Assembly (NCBI GenBank): GCA_017651425.1
Contig: JAGCCZ010000020.1
Coordinates: forward strand, 1-48,468
Source of the DNA: Bacteroidales bacterium
Lineage (GTDB): Bacteria; Bacteroidota; Bacteroidia; Bacteroidales; WCHB1-69
DNA: 48,468 nt
Direction of reading: 5' to 3'
Below the pieces are notes generated by a model that searched no databases, had not been told where the DNA came from, and worked only from the letters and a program-made list of their open reading frames with translations. Each line of letters begins with the position of its first letter. Positions within the stretch are counted from its first letter, which is position 1. The translations under genes and the position numbers were made by a program. Below are positions 9,957 to 19,391 of this stretch, piece after piece.

Positions 9957-11032
9957 ACGATCTCTTCCTTGAGACGCTCGGCATTTTCGGCCACCTGGAG
10001 GGCTTGCAGCACCTCTTCGATGTCGCCATTCATGAAGTTGGCGAGATTGTACATTGTGAAGTTGATGCGGTGGTCGGTGACGCGGTTTTGCGGGTAGTTG
10101 TAGGTTCTGATCTTGGCAGAACGGTCGCCAGTGGAGACCATGGTCTTGCGCTTGGAGGCGATCTCGTCCAGATACTTTTTGTACTCCATCTCGAAGAGGC
10201 GGGTACGCAGCACGCGCATGGCCTTTTCGAGGTTTTTGATCTGGGACTTCTCATCCTGAATGGAGACAACGATGCCGGTGGGGATATGGGTGAGGCGCAC
10301 GGCGGAGTAGGTCGTGTTGACACATTGGCCGCCGGGGCCGGAGGCGCAGAAGGTCTCCTTCTTGATGTCGCTCTGCTTGAGCTCGACATCGAACTCGTCG
10401 GCCTCGGGGAGCACCACCACGGAGGCGGCGGAAGTGTGGACACGGCCCTGCGACTCGGTTTGTGGCACGCGCTGCACGCGGTGTACGCCCGACTCGTATT
10501 TCATGATGCCGTAAACCCCGTCGCCGTTGACGGCGAAGACAATCTCCTTGTAGCCACCCACGGTGCCCTCGGTCATGGAGATGACCTCTATTTTCCAGCC
10601 TTTCTTGTCGCAATAGTGCTGGTACATGCGGAACAGGTCGCCGGCAAAGATGCTGGCCTCGTCGCCACCGGTGCCGGCGCGGATTTCCATCTGGGCATTC
10701 TTGCCGTCCTGCGGGTCTTGGGGCAGCAGCAACAAGCGGATGTCCTCTTCCAACTGCTCTTTCTCCTCGGAGAAACTGTCCAATTCCATCTTGGCCATCT
10801 CGCGGAACTCCTCGTCCTTCTCGTTGGCGAGGATATCCTTGGCGTTGGCGATGTTGCCGATGACATCCTTGTAGCGCTTGTAGGCATCCACCACGGGCTG
10901 CAGGTCTTTGTAGTCCTTGCTCATCTTGATGAACTTCTTCATGTCGTTCATCGCATCAGGTTGCGCGATATCCTCACCGATCTGAAGCCATCGTTTGTAT
11001 ATAAGTTCCAGTTTTTCAAGTAAATCATTCAT
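9953..11032 (-). CDS. prfA: Peptide chain release factor 1
   Basis: RF1 recognises UAA and UAG and triggers hydrolysis of peptidyl-tRNA. The 359-aa protein has the catalytic GGQ at residues 234-236 (SGPGGQCVNT). The PxT anticodon tripeptide reads PQT at 190-192, in the context RVQRVPQTESQGR, which separates RF1 from RF2 (SPF). The start ATG at 11032-11030 lies just downstream of a minus-strand -7 box at 11059-11066. Its stop overlaps that of the helicase gene on the other strand, leaving no room for a separate terminator. It appears monocistronic; prmC (hemK), which often accompanies prfA in other phyla, is not adjacent. Confidence 0.97.
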   Translation of the reverse strand: MNDLLEKLELIYKRWLQIGEDIAQPDAMNDMKKFIKMSKDYKDLQPVVDAYKRYKDVIGNIANAKDILANEKDEEFREMAKMELDSFSEEKEQLEEDIRLLLLPQDPQDGKNAQMEIRAGTGGDEASIFAGDLFRMYQHYCDKKGWKIEVISMTEGTVGGYKEIVFAVNGDGVYGIMKYESGVHRVQRVPQTESQGRVHTSAASVVVLPEADEFDVELKQSDIKKETFCASGPGGQCVNTTYSAVRLTHIPTGIVVSIQDEKSQIKNLEKAMRVLRTRLFEMEYKKYLDEIASKRKTMVSTGDRSAKIRTYNYPQNRVTDHRINFTMYNLANFMNGDIEEVLQALQVAENAERLKEEIV

Positions 11033-11058
11033 ATCTTACCTCGCTCATATAAGGGCGG

Positions 11059-11066
11059 CAAAGATA
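11059..11066 (-). promoter_or_regulatory. Bacteroidota -7 box for prfA
   Basis: Read on the minus strand the bases are TATCTTTG, matching TAnnTTTG, 26 nt upstream of the prfA ATG. Confidence 0.65.
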
Positions 11067-11117
11067 CAAAAAACGATTATACGATGATTTCGAGTTTCGG
11101 CTGTGGAAAAAAATACA

Positions 11118-11152
11118 TTAAGCCGTTAGCCATTAGCCGTTAGCCATTAGCT
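11118..11152. repeat. Heptamer tandem array, unit NTTAGCC
   Basis: Five 7-bp units in a row: TTAAGCC, GTTAGCC, ATTAGCC, GTTAGCC, ATTAGCT. It lies in the prfA/AAA-ATPase gap, outside coding sequence. Confidence 0.9.
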
Positions 11153-11163
11153 GATTAGCTATG

Positions 11164-11205
11164 AACTTTCAACTCTCAACTCTTAACTCTTAACTCTTAA
11201 CTATT
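11164..11205. repeat. Heptamer tandem array, unit AACTCTT
   Basis: Six 7-bp units: AACTTTC, AACTCTC, AACTCTT three times, AACTATT. It sits 11 bp from the TTAGCC array and is followed by a TCTCT-rich tract up to about 11220. Confidence 0.9.
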
Positions 11206-11246
11206 CTCTCTTCTCTCTCTCAGGCAAATGATTTCCTAAAAAAATG

Positions 11247-11254
11247 TATCTTTG
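11247..11254 (+). promoter_or_regulatory. Bacteroidota -7 box for the AAA-ATPase gene
   Basis: TATCTTTG matches TAnnTTTG and ends 23 nt before the ATG at 11278. It directly follows the heptamer arrays and TCTCT tract. Confidence 0.65.
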
Positions 11255-11277
11255 CCAACGAATAGAATAGAAAGAGT

Positions 11278-12834
11278 ATGCAAAAAGAATTCAATGTTAC
11301 AGGCAGTTGCAACCCAGAGTGGCACTATATGGTGGACACTGCCAAGCGTTTTGAGGCGATAGAGCGTCTCATAGACACCGGCAAGTATTTCACCATCAAC
11401 CGTGCGCGGCAGTTCGGCAAGACCACAACCTTGCAGATGATCTGGCGCAGACTATCAGATCGATATGTCATTATACCTCTCAGCTTTGAGGGAGTGGCGG
11501 ACGAAATGTTCGAATCCCATGCCACTTTTGCAAGATTGTTCGTGAAAAAGATGGCCGACAGGTTGGAACGCATCTGTCCTGATTGTGCGTTTGCGAATGT
11601 GTGGAAAAATTCAACGGCGACCAATTTAGACGAGCTTTCTTTTGTGATTACACAGTTTACCACCCAATGCCCGAAACCGGTGGTGCTGACCATCGATGAG
11701 GTGGATAAGAGTAGTGACAACCAGTTGTACCTTAGTTTTTTGGGAATGCTTCGCAATAAATACCTGCAACGAAATGAGGATGGGATGAACTCCACGTTCC
11801 ATAGTGTGATTTTGGCAGGCGTGTATGATGTGAAGAATCTGAAACTTAAAATACGGCCTGATGAAGAGAAGAAGTACAACTCTCCCTGGAACATCGCCGC
11901 TGACTTTCACGTGGACATGACCTTCCATCCGGAGGAAATCGCGCAGATGTTGGGCGACTACGAGCAGGATGTACACACGGGCATGGACATCAAGGCCATC
12001 AGCGAGGAAATTTACCGATACACAAGCGGCTACCCTGTCTTGGTGAGCTACATCTGCAAACTCATCGACGAGCGGTTGGACAGGCAGTGGGATTGTGACC
12101 ATGTGCAGGCGGCGGTGAAGATTATCTCCAAAGGGGAAAACGTCACACTGATTGACGATTTGTCGAAGAATCTCGAGAATTACAGCCAATTGAGGGAATT
12201 GCTCTACAACATCGCAATCAATGGTGTTGAATACTCCTATTCCATGGTGGATGCCAACATCCGTTTCGCCCACATGTTTGCATACATCCGCGAGAATGAG
12301 CGTGGAAAGGCAATGATACACAACCTGATTTTCGAGGAGGCCCTGTTCGTCTATTTTGGCAACAAGTATATGACGGAGCAGGCCACAAAGCTATCCCCGT
12401 TCGTGCTGAGTTATGTGCAAGACGGACGGTTGGACATGGAGCACATCGTCACCCGTTTCCGTGATTTGCTGCGTGAGGAGTACCGCGAGGAGGACGAGGC
12501 GTTTCTCGAACGGCAGGGGAGGCTGATTTTCCTCAGCTTTCTGAAACCGATCATCAACGGCGTGGGCTTTTACTATGTGGAGCCTCAGACCCGTAGCAAC
12601 CGCCGCATGGACCTTGTCGTGACCTACGGCAGGGAGGAGTTTGTGGTGGAGCTGAAGATCTGGCGCGGCGACAAATACGAGCAAAACGGTCGCGAGCAGC
12701 TGTCTGAATATCTCACCATACGCGGCATGGATGAAGGCTATCTCGTGACCTTTGATTTCTCGAAAAACAGAGAGAGCAAAGAGCCTCAGTGGGTAGAGGT
12801 GAACGGGAAGAGGATTTTCGAGGTGGTGGTGTGA
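11278..12834 (+). CDS. AAA-ATPase-like protein with C-terminal PD-(D/E)XK nuclease
   Basis: A 518-aa protein of the AAA-ATPase-like plus PD-(D/E)XK family that occurs in multiple copies in many gut Bacteroidota. The N-terminus has the family signature NRARQFGKTTTL (P-loop, residues 41-52) and a Walker B VVLTIDEVDKSSD near 140. The C-terminus has a nuclease-like core: RRMDLVVTYGREEFVVELK, giving the D...ExK pattern with ELK. No biological role is established to my knowledge; a defence or mobile-element link is often guessed but not shown. The gene stands alone with its own -7 box. Its base composition is somewhat lower in GC than folC or suf, and 7-bp repeat arrays flank it on both sides. Confidence 0.85.
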   Translation: MQKEFNVTGSCNPEWHYMVDTAKRFEAIERLIDTGKYFTINRARQFGKTTTLQMIWRRLSDRYVIIPLSFEGVADEMFESHATFARLFVKKMADRLERICPDCAFANVWKNSTATNLDELSFVITQFTTQCPKPVVLTIDEVDKSSDNQLYLSFLGMLRNKYLQRNEDGMNSTFHSVILAGVYDVKNLKLKIRPDEEKKYNSPWNIAADFHVDMTFHPEEIAQMLGDYEQDVHTGMDIKAISEEIYRYTSGYPVLVSYICKLIDERLDRQWDCDHVQAAVKIISKGENVTLIDDLSKNLENYSQLRELLYNIAINGVEYSYSMVDANIRFAHMFAYIRENERGKAMIHNLIFEEALFVYFGNKYMTEQATKLSPFVLSYVQDGRLDMEHIVTRFRDLLREEYREEDEAFLERQGRLIFLSFLKPIINGVGFYYVEPQTRSNRRMDLVVTYGREEFVVELKIWRGDKYEQNGREQLSEYLTIRGMDEGYLVTFDFSKNRESKEPQWVEVNGKRIFEVVV

Positions 12835-12881
12835 ACTATGAGCTATGAATTTTGAACCATGAACCATGAAACCTGAAACCG
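12833..12881. repeat. Heptamer tandem array, unit GAACCAT
   Basis: Seven 7-bp units, all starting GA: GAACTAT, GAGCTAT, GAATTTT, GAACCAT, GAACCAT, GAAACCT, GAAACCG. The array begins inside the TGA stop codon of the AAA-ATPase gene. Confidence 0.9.
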
Positions 12882-12916
12882 CGTGTCGGGCAACGTTATT
12901 TATTGTAAAGAAAGTG

Positions 12917-12955
12917 TTTTTTTTGCTTGTCTGTCAGAGTCCAAGACAAAAAAAA
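12917..12955. repeat. Inverted repeat with T8 left arm and A8 right arm
   Basis: T8 (12917-12924), then TTGTCT (12927-12932), an 11-nt centre, AGACAA (12944-12949) running into A8 (12948-12955). The polarity is the reverse of a terminator on either strand. It sits about 50 nt upstream of the CHU_C protein gene. No TAnnTTTG box is visible in this gap (12882-13004), which otherwise holds only AT-rich sequence. Confidence 0.7.
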
Positions 12956-13004
12956 CTATAAGATTTTATCCAAATAATTGAACAACGGAATTAAACAAAC
13001 CGAT

Positions 13005-15803
13005 ATGAAAAGAGCGGTAATAATTCTGACAATTACGATTGCAATTTGTCTTGGTACGATGTTTGGACAGACAAGTATCTTCGTGTCCTCCAATGGCTGC
13101 GACAGCACGCTGACACTCTTGCTTACTGTGTATAACAACCAGACCGTGACGGTGGACAGCACCGTGTGCGAGAACGAATTGCCGCTCACTTGGAACGATA
13201 GCGTGTTTACATCCGCGGGGACGAAGACCCTGATTCCCGCCGGCTCTCAGGGCCCACTGCACCTCTTCTATTGGGACACTGCTGCAACAGGTTGCGACAC
13301 GCTCGTCTCCCTTGTCGTCCTGATTGAAGAGACCCAGCCTCTCTCCGTTTCGGTGGATGGAACAGTGAACACAGACTGTTACGGCACTGGATGCGAGTAT
13401 CATGGTCCGACTATTTTGATTAACGAGGTGATGCAGATGCCGTCAACCGGGGACGGCTCCATCGCGGGGAACTTCGGCACCCAGGCGGGCGAATGGATAG
13501 AACTCTACAATCCGCATAAATGCGAGTCGGTGGATATCTCCTGCTACTTTTTGGGGAACAACGCCAACGACTACAATCCGACCATGACTGCCTACGGCGG
13601 TGGTTTCACGCTTCCGCAGGGCACCGTGGTGCCGCCCCAGGGCTTCTGCTTGGTGAGGGGAGTGAACGCACCAGCCGTCCCTTCCAACCTTTTGGCGCAA
13701 AACGGCGGCAATGTCGTGGAAGTAGTGGTGGATACCGGATATTGTTTCGGGGGCGGCATCCGCCTCTGGTTCCCGAATGCTGGTGGTTGGTTTGCCTTCT
13801 ACGATGCCAACGGGGTTGTGCAGGATGCCATCTACTGGGCTGACAGCAACAATTTCTGCAGTACTTGTCCGCCTTGCGTCTCTTCAGGAACTGGTTGCGG
13901 GTTTTCCGGCACACTTGCGTCTTTTAGCCAAATACCCAACTCGAAAAAAAACTATATTGGGAACAATTTAACACAGGGACAGTCGTTGCGGCGTGTGCCC
14001 GACGGCGGGTCATGGTCAACACAGTCTGTTGCGTCCACATACGCCACCTGCAACGATACGTGCGTGGATCCGCCCGTGATCACCTGTAACGCTATTGCCG
14101 TGGCCCACGTGTCCGGCGGAGTGGCACCCTATACTTACCTCTGGAACGACTACCTCCAGCAGACCACCGACACTGCCACAGGTCTGTGCGCCGGAACTTA
14201 TGCTGTGACGGTGACCGATGCCTTGGGCGACACAGCCGTCGCGCAGGTGGCCATAGAGAACTTCGTGCCTCAGGTTTCGCATAGCGACATTTTTGCCTGC
14301 CTCTCTGATTCGTTGGTGGTGCTGCAGGGACTTCCCGCAGGCGGCACCTATACAGGCGGAGTGGTGATGGGCGACACACTTGCGCTTAGTCAGAATGTGC
14401 CCGAATACCAGATGACATACACATACGTGAATGAACAAGGCTGTGCCGGATCCGCACAGTTTCATGTGAATGTCTCCCGAAATGTGCAGGAAATGGACAC
14501 GGTTGTGTGCAGTTCTGAACTGCCTTTTTTATGGCATGGACAGTCTCTGACGGTTCCCGGCACCTACCGGCAATCCACACCCATGGACAGTGTTTGCGAC
14601 AGCCTGCTCGTGCTTCACCTTTCGGTGGTGCAGCAACCGCAGTTGATGGTGGATCAAAATGTAGTGATAGAACCCGGAGCCAGCGCGACATTGCATGTTT
14701 CGGGCGCCAGCAGTTACCTGTGGACACCCGCCATCGGCCTGTCTGATACCACCTCCGCCTCGCCAGTGGCCTCCCCCGCACAATCCACCCTCTATTACGT
14801 GACGGGATTCACTTCTGATTTCTGTAGCTCAATCGACTCGGTACGGGTGCTGGTCATCCAGTATGTGGATACCACCATTTGCGAAAACGAACTCCCGCTG
14901 AACTGGTTCGGTCTCACTTTTTTGGACACCACCGTCCAGACCTTGACCGTCACCCACGAAAATGCCCTTCCCGAGGTCCTCAAACTGCAAGTGCATCTGC
15001 TTCCGGTCTCCTATTCCACACAGCATGACACGGTGCCGGAAAACAATCTGCCCGCCATCTTCAACGGACTTCTCTTTGCCGATGATGTTGATACGGTGGT
15101 GATCATCCCCAATAGCATCGGCTGCGACAGTATAATCAACTATTCGCTTTATGTGTGTCACAACCAGACCGTGACGGTGGACAGCACCATCTGCGAGTCG
15201 GATTTGCCACTGTTGTGGAATGACCAAGTGCTTCCATGTGCCGGCGAATACCAGGCAGAACTGCAGACATCATGTGGCAGCGACAGCCTCGTCAGTCTCC
15301 ATCTTTCCGTCATTGACACCTCGGTGCGCCTCTCCTCCTTGACGGACAACTTCTGCGACGGGCTGATGGCGGAATTGGAGGTGGAGTCTCCGATGACCGA
15401 CTATATCTGGAGTACAGGTGAAACATCCCCGAATATCACCGTCAACCTGCCCGGACGCTACTCGGTGACGGCTTCTCAGGGCGATTGCCGGAATATGGCG
15501 GAAATTCTTATAGAAAATTGTGATATAGATCTTTACCTGCCCAATGCCATTACCCCGGTCCACAGCAACGGCCTCAACGACTATTTCGCCATTCCTGAAA
15601 TTTTCCAGCAGGACATCCGTCGCTTTGAAATTCGCATCTACAACCGCTGGGGTGAACTGGTCTTCTATTCCACCGACAAGAATTTCAAGTGGAACGGAGA
15701 GTATAAAGGACAAATCTACCATAACAGCATGTACAACTACATCATCCAATATGAAGACAAAATGGGAAGACACCAGAGAAAGGGAAATATCATGGTGCTA
15801 TAG
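13005..15803 (+). CDS. T9SS type B sorted surface protein (lamin-tail, SprB-type repeat, CHU_C tail)
   Basis: A 932-aa exported protein. The ATG at 13005 is chosen because it opens a clear signal peptide (MKRAV then a hydrophobic run ending CLGTMFGQ); an in-frame TTG at 12978 would put a polar extension in front. Domains: repeated modules of pattern CENELPLxW...GCDSxxxL; a lamin-tail domain around bases 13410-13850 (INEVMQM, GEWIELYNPH); a SprB-type repeat near 14110-14220 (SGGVAPYTYLWND, CAGTYAVTVTD); more CENELP modules to 15320; and a C-terminal gliding-motility/CHU_C domain from 15530 (LPNAITP, RIYNRWGELVF, GNIMVL). CHU_C is the type B T9SS sorting signal, so the protein should cross the outer membrane and be retained or released at the surface. 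The ligand is unknown. Bases 15804-15866 downstream hold a REP-like motif and no gene. Confidence 0.9.
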   Translation: MKRAVIILTITIAICLGTMFGQTSIFVSSNGCDSTLTLLLTVYNNQTVTVDSTVCENELPLTWNDSVFTSAGTKTLIPAGSQGPLHLFYWDTAATGCDTLVSLVVLIEETQPLSVSVDGTVNTDCYGTGCEYHGPTILINEVMQMPSTGDGSIAGNFGTQAGEWIELYNPHKCESVDISCYFLGNNANDYNPTMTAYGGGFTLPQGTVVPPQGFCLVRGVNAPAVPSNLLAQNGGNVVEVVVDTGYCFGGGIRLWFPNAGGWFAFYDANGVVQDAIYWADSNNFCSTCPPCVSSGTGCGFSGTLASFSQIPNSKKNYIGNNLTQGQSLRRVPDGGSWSTQSVASTYATCNDTCVDPPVITCNAIAVAHVSGGVAPYTYLWNDYLQQTTDTATGLCAGTYAVTVTDALGDTAVAQVAIENFVPQVSHSDIFACLSDSLVVLQGLPAGGTYTGGVVMGDTLALSQNVPEYQMTYTYVNEQGCAGSAQFHVNVSRNVQEMDTVVCSSELPFLWHGQSLTVPGTYRQSTPMDSVCDSLLVLHLSVVQQPQLMVDQNVVIEPGASATLHVSGASSYLWTPAIGLSDTTSASPVASPAQSTLYYVTGFTSDFCSSIDSVRVLVIQYVDTTICENELPLNWFGLTFLDTTVQTLTVTHENALPEVLKLQVHLLPVSYSTQHDTVPENNLPAIFNGLLFADDVDTVVIIPNSIGCDSIINYSLYVCHNQTVTVDSTICESDLPLLWNDQVLPCAGEYQAELQTSCGSDSLVSLHLSVIDTSVRLSSLTDNFCDGLMAELEVESPMTDYIWSTGETSPNITVNLPGRYSVTASQGDCRNMAEILIENCDIDLYLPNAITPVHSNGLNDYFAIPEIFQQDIRRFEIRIYNRWGELVFYSTDKNFKWNGEYKGQIYHNSMYNYIIQYEDKMGRHQRKGNIMVL

Positions 15804-15812
15804 GTGATTGCA

Positions 15813-15836
15813 GTGCGAAGAACGGGCGCTGCAACC
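15813..15836. repeat. REP-like motif, copy of the element at 46178
   Basis: This 24-nt segment ending GCGCTGCAACC matches 46178-46201 at 21 of 24 positions by eye. It lies just after the CHU_C gene. Confidence 0.6.
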
Positions 15837-15866
15837 TCAATATTCTCGGTCTTGGCTGTAGAACGA

Positions 15867-15905
15867 AGAAATTAAGAAGTTAAGAAATTAAGAAATTAAG
15901 AAACG
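15867..15905. repeat. Octamer tandem array, unit AGAAATTA
   Basis: Four 8-bp units (AGAAATTA, AGAAGTTA, AGAAATTA, AGAAATTA) plus a partial fifth (AGAAACG). It resembles the 8-bp array at 46021-46058. Confidence 0.85.
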
Positions 15906-15923
15906 AAGGCTATCCCCTCTCTG

Positions 15924-16014
15924 CTCACTGCTCACTGATCACAGATCACAGATCACTGTTCACTGTTCACAGATCACTGCTCACTGATAGCCATTAACTC
16001 TAAACTCTTCTCTC
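15924..16014. repeat. Heptamer tandem array, unit NTCACTG/NTCACAG, with degenerate tail
   Basis: Nine clean 7-bp units from 15924 to 15986 (CTCACTG twice, ATCACAG twice, ATCACTG, TTCACTG, TTCACAG, ATCACTG, CTCACTG). Four looser heptads follow: ATAGCCA, TTAACTC, TAAACTC, TTCTCTC. The tail recalls the TTAGCC/AACTCTT/TCTCT order seen upstream of the AAA-ATPase gene. Confidence 0.9.
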
Positions 16015-16022
16015 TATATTTG
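16015..16022 (+). promoter_or_regulatory. Distal -7-like box upstream of sufC
   Basis: TATATTTG matches TAnnTTTG and begins directly where the heptamer array ends, 41 nt from the sufC ATG. It may be an alternative to the proximal box at 16034. Confidence 0.4.
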
Positions 16023-16033
16023 CCCGAATTTTG

Positions 16034-16041
16034 TATTTTTG
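16034..16041 (+). promoter_or_regulatory. Bacteroidota -7 box for sufC
   Basis: TATTTTTG ends 21 nt before the ATG at 16063, the same distance as at folC. The in-frame TTG at 16039 falls inside this box and so cannot be the start codon. Confidence 0.65.
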
Positions 16042-16062
16042 CGCCCTCAAAAAAGAATCGAT

Positions 16063-16826
<764 letters not shown>

Positions 16827-16827
<1 letters not shown>

Positions 16828-18065
16828 TGAAGTCGTTTGCAGAAGCTTTAAAGACGCTGTCCCAGTTCCGGCAGCAAACCGCTCCCGACCCCTATCGGCC
16901 GGTGGAGGAGTATTTCAAGTGCCAGGTCAGCCAGATGGGCTCCGAGATGCTGCCCATCCTCAACGGCTGGTACGTACACGACAGCGACGGGCTGACCACC
17001 TACGACAACGGCGTGGTGGCCGGCAGCCTCAAGACCGCCCTCCAGCGTTGCCCCGAATTGGTGCGCCCGGCGCTCTCCCGCATCTCCGACAAGGAACGCA
17101 ACGAGCTGACCGACAGCAACGAACAGCAGTTCAACGATGGCATCTTCATCTATGTGCCCGACGACGTGAATGTGGAGCAACCCTTCCAGATTGTCTCCTT
17201 GGTCAACTCCCGCGACGACCTGTTGGTGCAGAACCGCCATGTCATCCGCGTGGGCCGCAACGCCACCCTGTCGCTCATCCAGTGCGACGACTCCATCCGC
17301 AGCGTCAGCCACTTCCTCAACATTGTCACGGAGATCTCCCTTTCCGAGAACGCGACGCTGCACTATTACAAAACCGAGAACAAGGAGGCCGACTCGCACC
17401 TCTTCCACCACGTCTTCGTCAACCAGCAGGCCTTCTCGATGTTCCAGTCCAATGCCATCACCTTCAACGCGGGCTATGTGTGCAACAACATCCACGTCAA
17501 CCTCAGCGAGCCCTTCGCGGAGGCGCGCCTCTACGGGCTCTATCTCGTGGACAAGACCCAGCAGTGCGATAACCATATCAAAATCAACCATATTGCCACC
17601 GACTGCAAGAGCTACCAGCTCTACAAGGGCATCTTGGACGATGAGGCGAAGGCCGGCTTCCACGGGCATGTGGCCGTCCTGCCCGACGCGCAGCGCACCA
17701 ACGCCTTCCAGACCAACCGCAACATCCTGCTCACCGACAAGGCCTCGGTCAACACCAAGCCCTTCTTGGAGATCTACGCCGACGATGTGCAGTGCAGCCA
17801 CGGCGCCACGGTGGGGCAGCTCGACGACGAGGCGCTCTACTACCTCCGCTCCCGTGGCATCGGCGAGCGCAGCGCCCGCAAACTGCTGATGTTTGCCTTC
17901 GCCAACGAAGTGTGCAATTATGTGCGGATCCCTGCCCTCAAGGACCGCCTCAGCGACATGGTGCAGCGCCGCCTCAACGGCGAGCTGACCATCTGCGACC
18001 AGTGCCTCCTCCATAACGCCAACCATAGCGAGTTGTTCTTCCCGATCGACGAGACGAAGATTTGA
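16827..18065 (+). CDS. sufD: Fe-S cluster assembly protein SufD
   Basis: A 412-aa SUF scaffold subunit that forms the SufBC2D complex. The C-terminal half has the family block DVQCSHGATVGQLDDEALYY, with the Cys-Ser-His implicated in cluster assembly, followed by LRSRGI. The ATG at 16827 overlaps the sufC stop by one base; an upstream in-frame ATG at 16788 would extend into sufC and lacks family similarity. sufS and sufE, expected downstream in a full suf operon, are absent; the next gene is recA, with its own promoter. Confidence 0.95.
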
Positions 18066-18131
18066 CAGGGGAAAAGGAAGGCCTGCGGCCAGTCTCCCAT
18101 ACAACATGCCAACTTGTGTTTCGCTCCGAAA

Positions 18132-18193
18132 TTTTTTTTGGAATTGATTGTTAAAAATTGCTCATTGCATTGACAGTCAATCAATAAAAAAAA
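18132..18193. repeat. Inverted repeat with T8 left arm and A8 right arm upstream of recA
   Basis: T8 (18132-18139), then ATTGATTG (18143-18150), a 27-nt centre, CAATCAAT (18178-18185) and A8 (18186-18193). It ends 54 nt before the recA -7 box. Its polarity is opposite to an intrinsic terminator on both strands, so operator or structural roles are more likely. Nothing else is recognisable in 18066-18247. Confidence 0.75.
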
Positions 18194-18247
18194 TCATTTT
18201 AACATTGAACTCTTAAAAACATGCGGTTTTCGTATGTGAAAATTGCG

Positions 18248-18255
18248 TATTTTTG
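18248..18255 (+). promoter_or_regulatory. Bacteroidota -7 box for recA
   Basis: TATTTTTG matches TAnnTTTG and ends 31 nt before the recA ATG at 18287. Confidence 0.65.
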
Positions 18256-18286
18256 CGCTCTAAAAAAACTAAGACCTATACTGAAT

Positions 18287-19309
18287 ATGGAAAATGAAGA
18301 AAACAAGAAAGGCGTGAACGCCGAGAAATTGAAAGTCCTCAACTCGACTTTGGAGAAATTGGAGAAGACCTTTGGCAAGGGTTCCATCATGAGGATGGGT
18401 GACACGAATGTGGAAGAGATGGACGTGATCTCCACGGGTTCCATCGGATTGGACACCGCGTTGGGTGTGGGCGGCCTTCCTCGGGGCAGAGTTATAGAAA
18501 TCTACGGACCGGAGTCCTCCGGTAAGACCACGTTGGCCATACATGCCATCGCGGAGGCCCAGAAGCAGGGTGGCATCGCCGCTTTCATCGACGCGGAGCA
18601 TGCCTTTGACCGCTTTTATGCCGAGAAGCTGGGTGTCAACACCAACGACCTCCTCATCTCGCAACCGGACAACGGCGAGCAGGCGTTGGAGATCGCCGAC
18701 AACCTCATCCGCTCCGGCGCCATCGACATCATCGTCATCGACTCTGTGGCGGCCCTGACCCCGAAGAGCGAAATCGAGGGCGACATGGGCGACTCCAAGG
18801 TCGGCCTGCAGGCCCGCCTGATGTCGCAGGCCCTCCGCAAGCTGACGGCCACCATCAACAAGACCGGCTGCTGCTGCATTTTCATCAACCAGCTGCGTGA
18901 GAAGATCGGCGTCCTCTTCGGCAATCCCGAGACCACCACGGGTGGCAACGCCCTGAAGTTCTATGCTTCCGTGCGTCTCGACATCCGCCGCCAGGCCCAG
19001 ATCAAGGACGGCGACACCTCCATTGGTAACCATGTCAAGGTCAAGGTCGTCAAAAACAAGGTGGCACCCCCGTTCCGCCAGGCGGAATTTGACATCATGT
19101 TCGGCGAGGGTATCTCCAAGACGGGCGAGATTGTCGATCTCGGCGTCGAGTACGGCATCATCAAGAAGTCCGGATCCTGGTTCTCCTACGGCGAGAGCAA
19201 GCTGGCCCAGGGACGCGAGGCCGTCAAGACGCTCTTGGCCGACAACCCGGAGCTGGCCGACGAACTCGAAGCCAAAATCCGCGCCGCCATCAAAGAGAAT
19301 ATGAAGTAG
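18287..19309 (+). CDS. recA: Recombinase RecA
   Basis: Strand-exchange ATPase and SOS coprotease. The 340-aa protein has Walker [10 protein letters not shown] (74-82), [20 protein letters not shown], the L2/Walker B region [20 protein letters not shown], and [17 protein letters not shown]. The start is the ATG at 18287 (MENEENKKG), because the longer in-frame reading from 18221 runs through the -7 box. A short CCC tripeptide precedes IFINQLR. The stop codon TAG forms the first bases of a 7-bp repeat array. RuvB and the AddA-like helicase nearby make this a recombination-repair neighbourhood. Confidence 0.98.
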   Translation: MENEENKKGVNAEKLKVLNSTLEKLEKTFGKGSIMRMGDTNVEEMDVISTGSIGLDTALGVGGLPRGRVIEIYGPESSGKTTLAIHAIAEAQKQGGIAAFIDAEHAFDRFYAEKLGVNTNDLLISQPDNGEQALEIADNLIRSGAIDIIVIDSVAALTPKSEIEGDMGDSKVGLQARLMSQALRKLTATINKTGCCCIFINQLREKIGVLFGNPETTTGGNALKFYASVRLDIRRQAQIKDGDTSIGNHVKVKVVKNKVAPPFRQAEFDIMFGEGISKTGEIVDLGVEYGIIKKSGSWFSYGESKLAQGREAVKTLLADNPELADELEAKIRAAIKENMK

Positions 19310-19383
19310 TTGGTAGTTGGATGTTAGCTATTGGCTGTTGGTCGTTAAAACCGAAAACCGTAAACCGTAAATCGAAAAACCAA
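19307..19383. repeat. Heptamer tandem array of 11 units after recA
   Basis: Eleven consecutive 7-bp units: TAGTTGG twice, ATGTTAG, CTATTGG, CTGTTGG, TCGTTAA, AACCGAA, AACCGTA twice, AATCGAA, AAACCAA. The phase never slips although the unit drifts from a TTGG type to an ACCG type. It begins with the recA stop codon and ends 8 nt before the next ATG. Confidence 0.9.
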
Positions 19384-19391
19384 CCCCCAAA

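Noticed and set aside
10004..11023. A 339-codon plus-strand open frame opposite prfA
   Set aside because: It has no motif and poor hydrophobic patterning, and RF1 on the other strand is unambiguous.
16039..16062. TTG start for sufC giving eight extra residues
   Set aside because: The codon is inside the -7 promoter box, and the ATG at 16063 matches the SufC N-terminus.
18066..18110. Small GGCC-TGC-GGCC hairpin as a sufD terminator
   Set aside because: The stem is only 4 bp in its core and no T-run follows.
18221..18286. Longer RecA N-terminus
   Set aside because: It would be encoded upstream of and through the promoter box, and the residues are unlike RecA.
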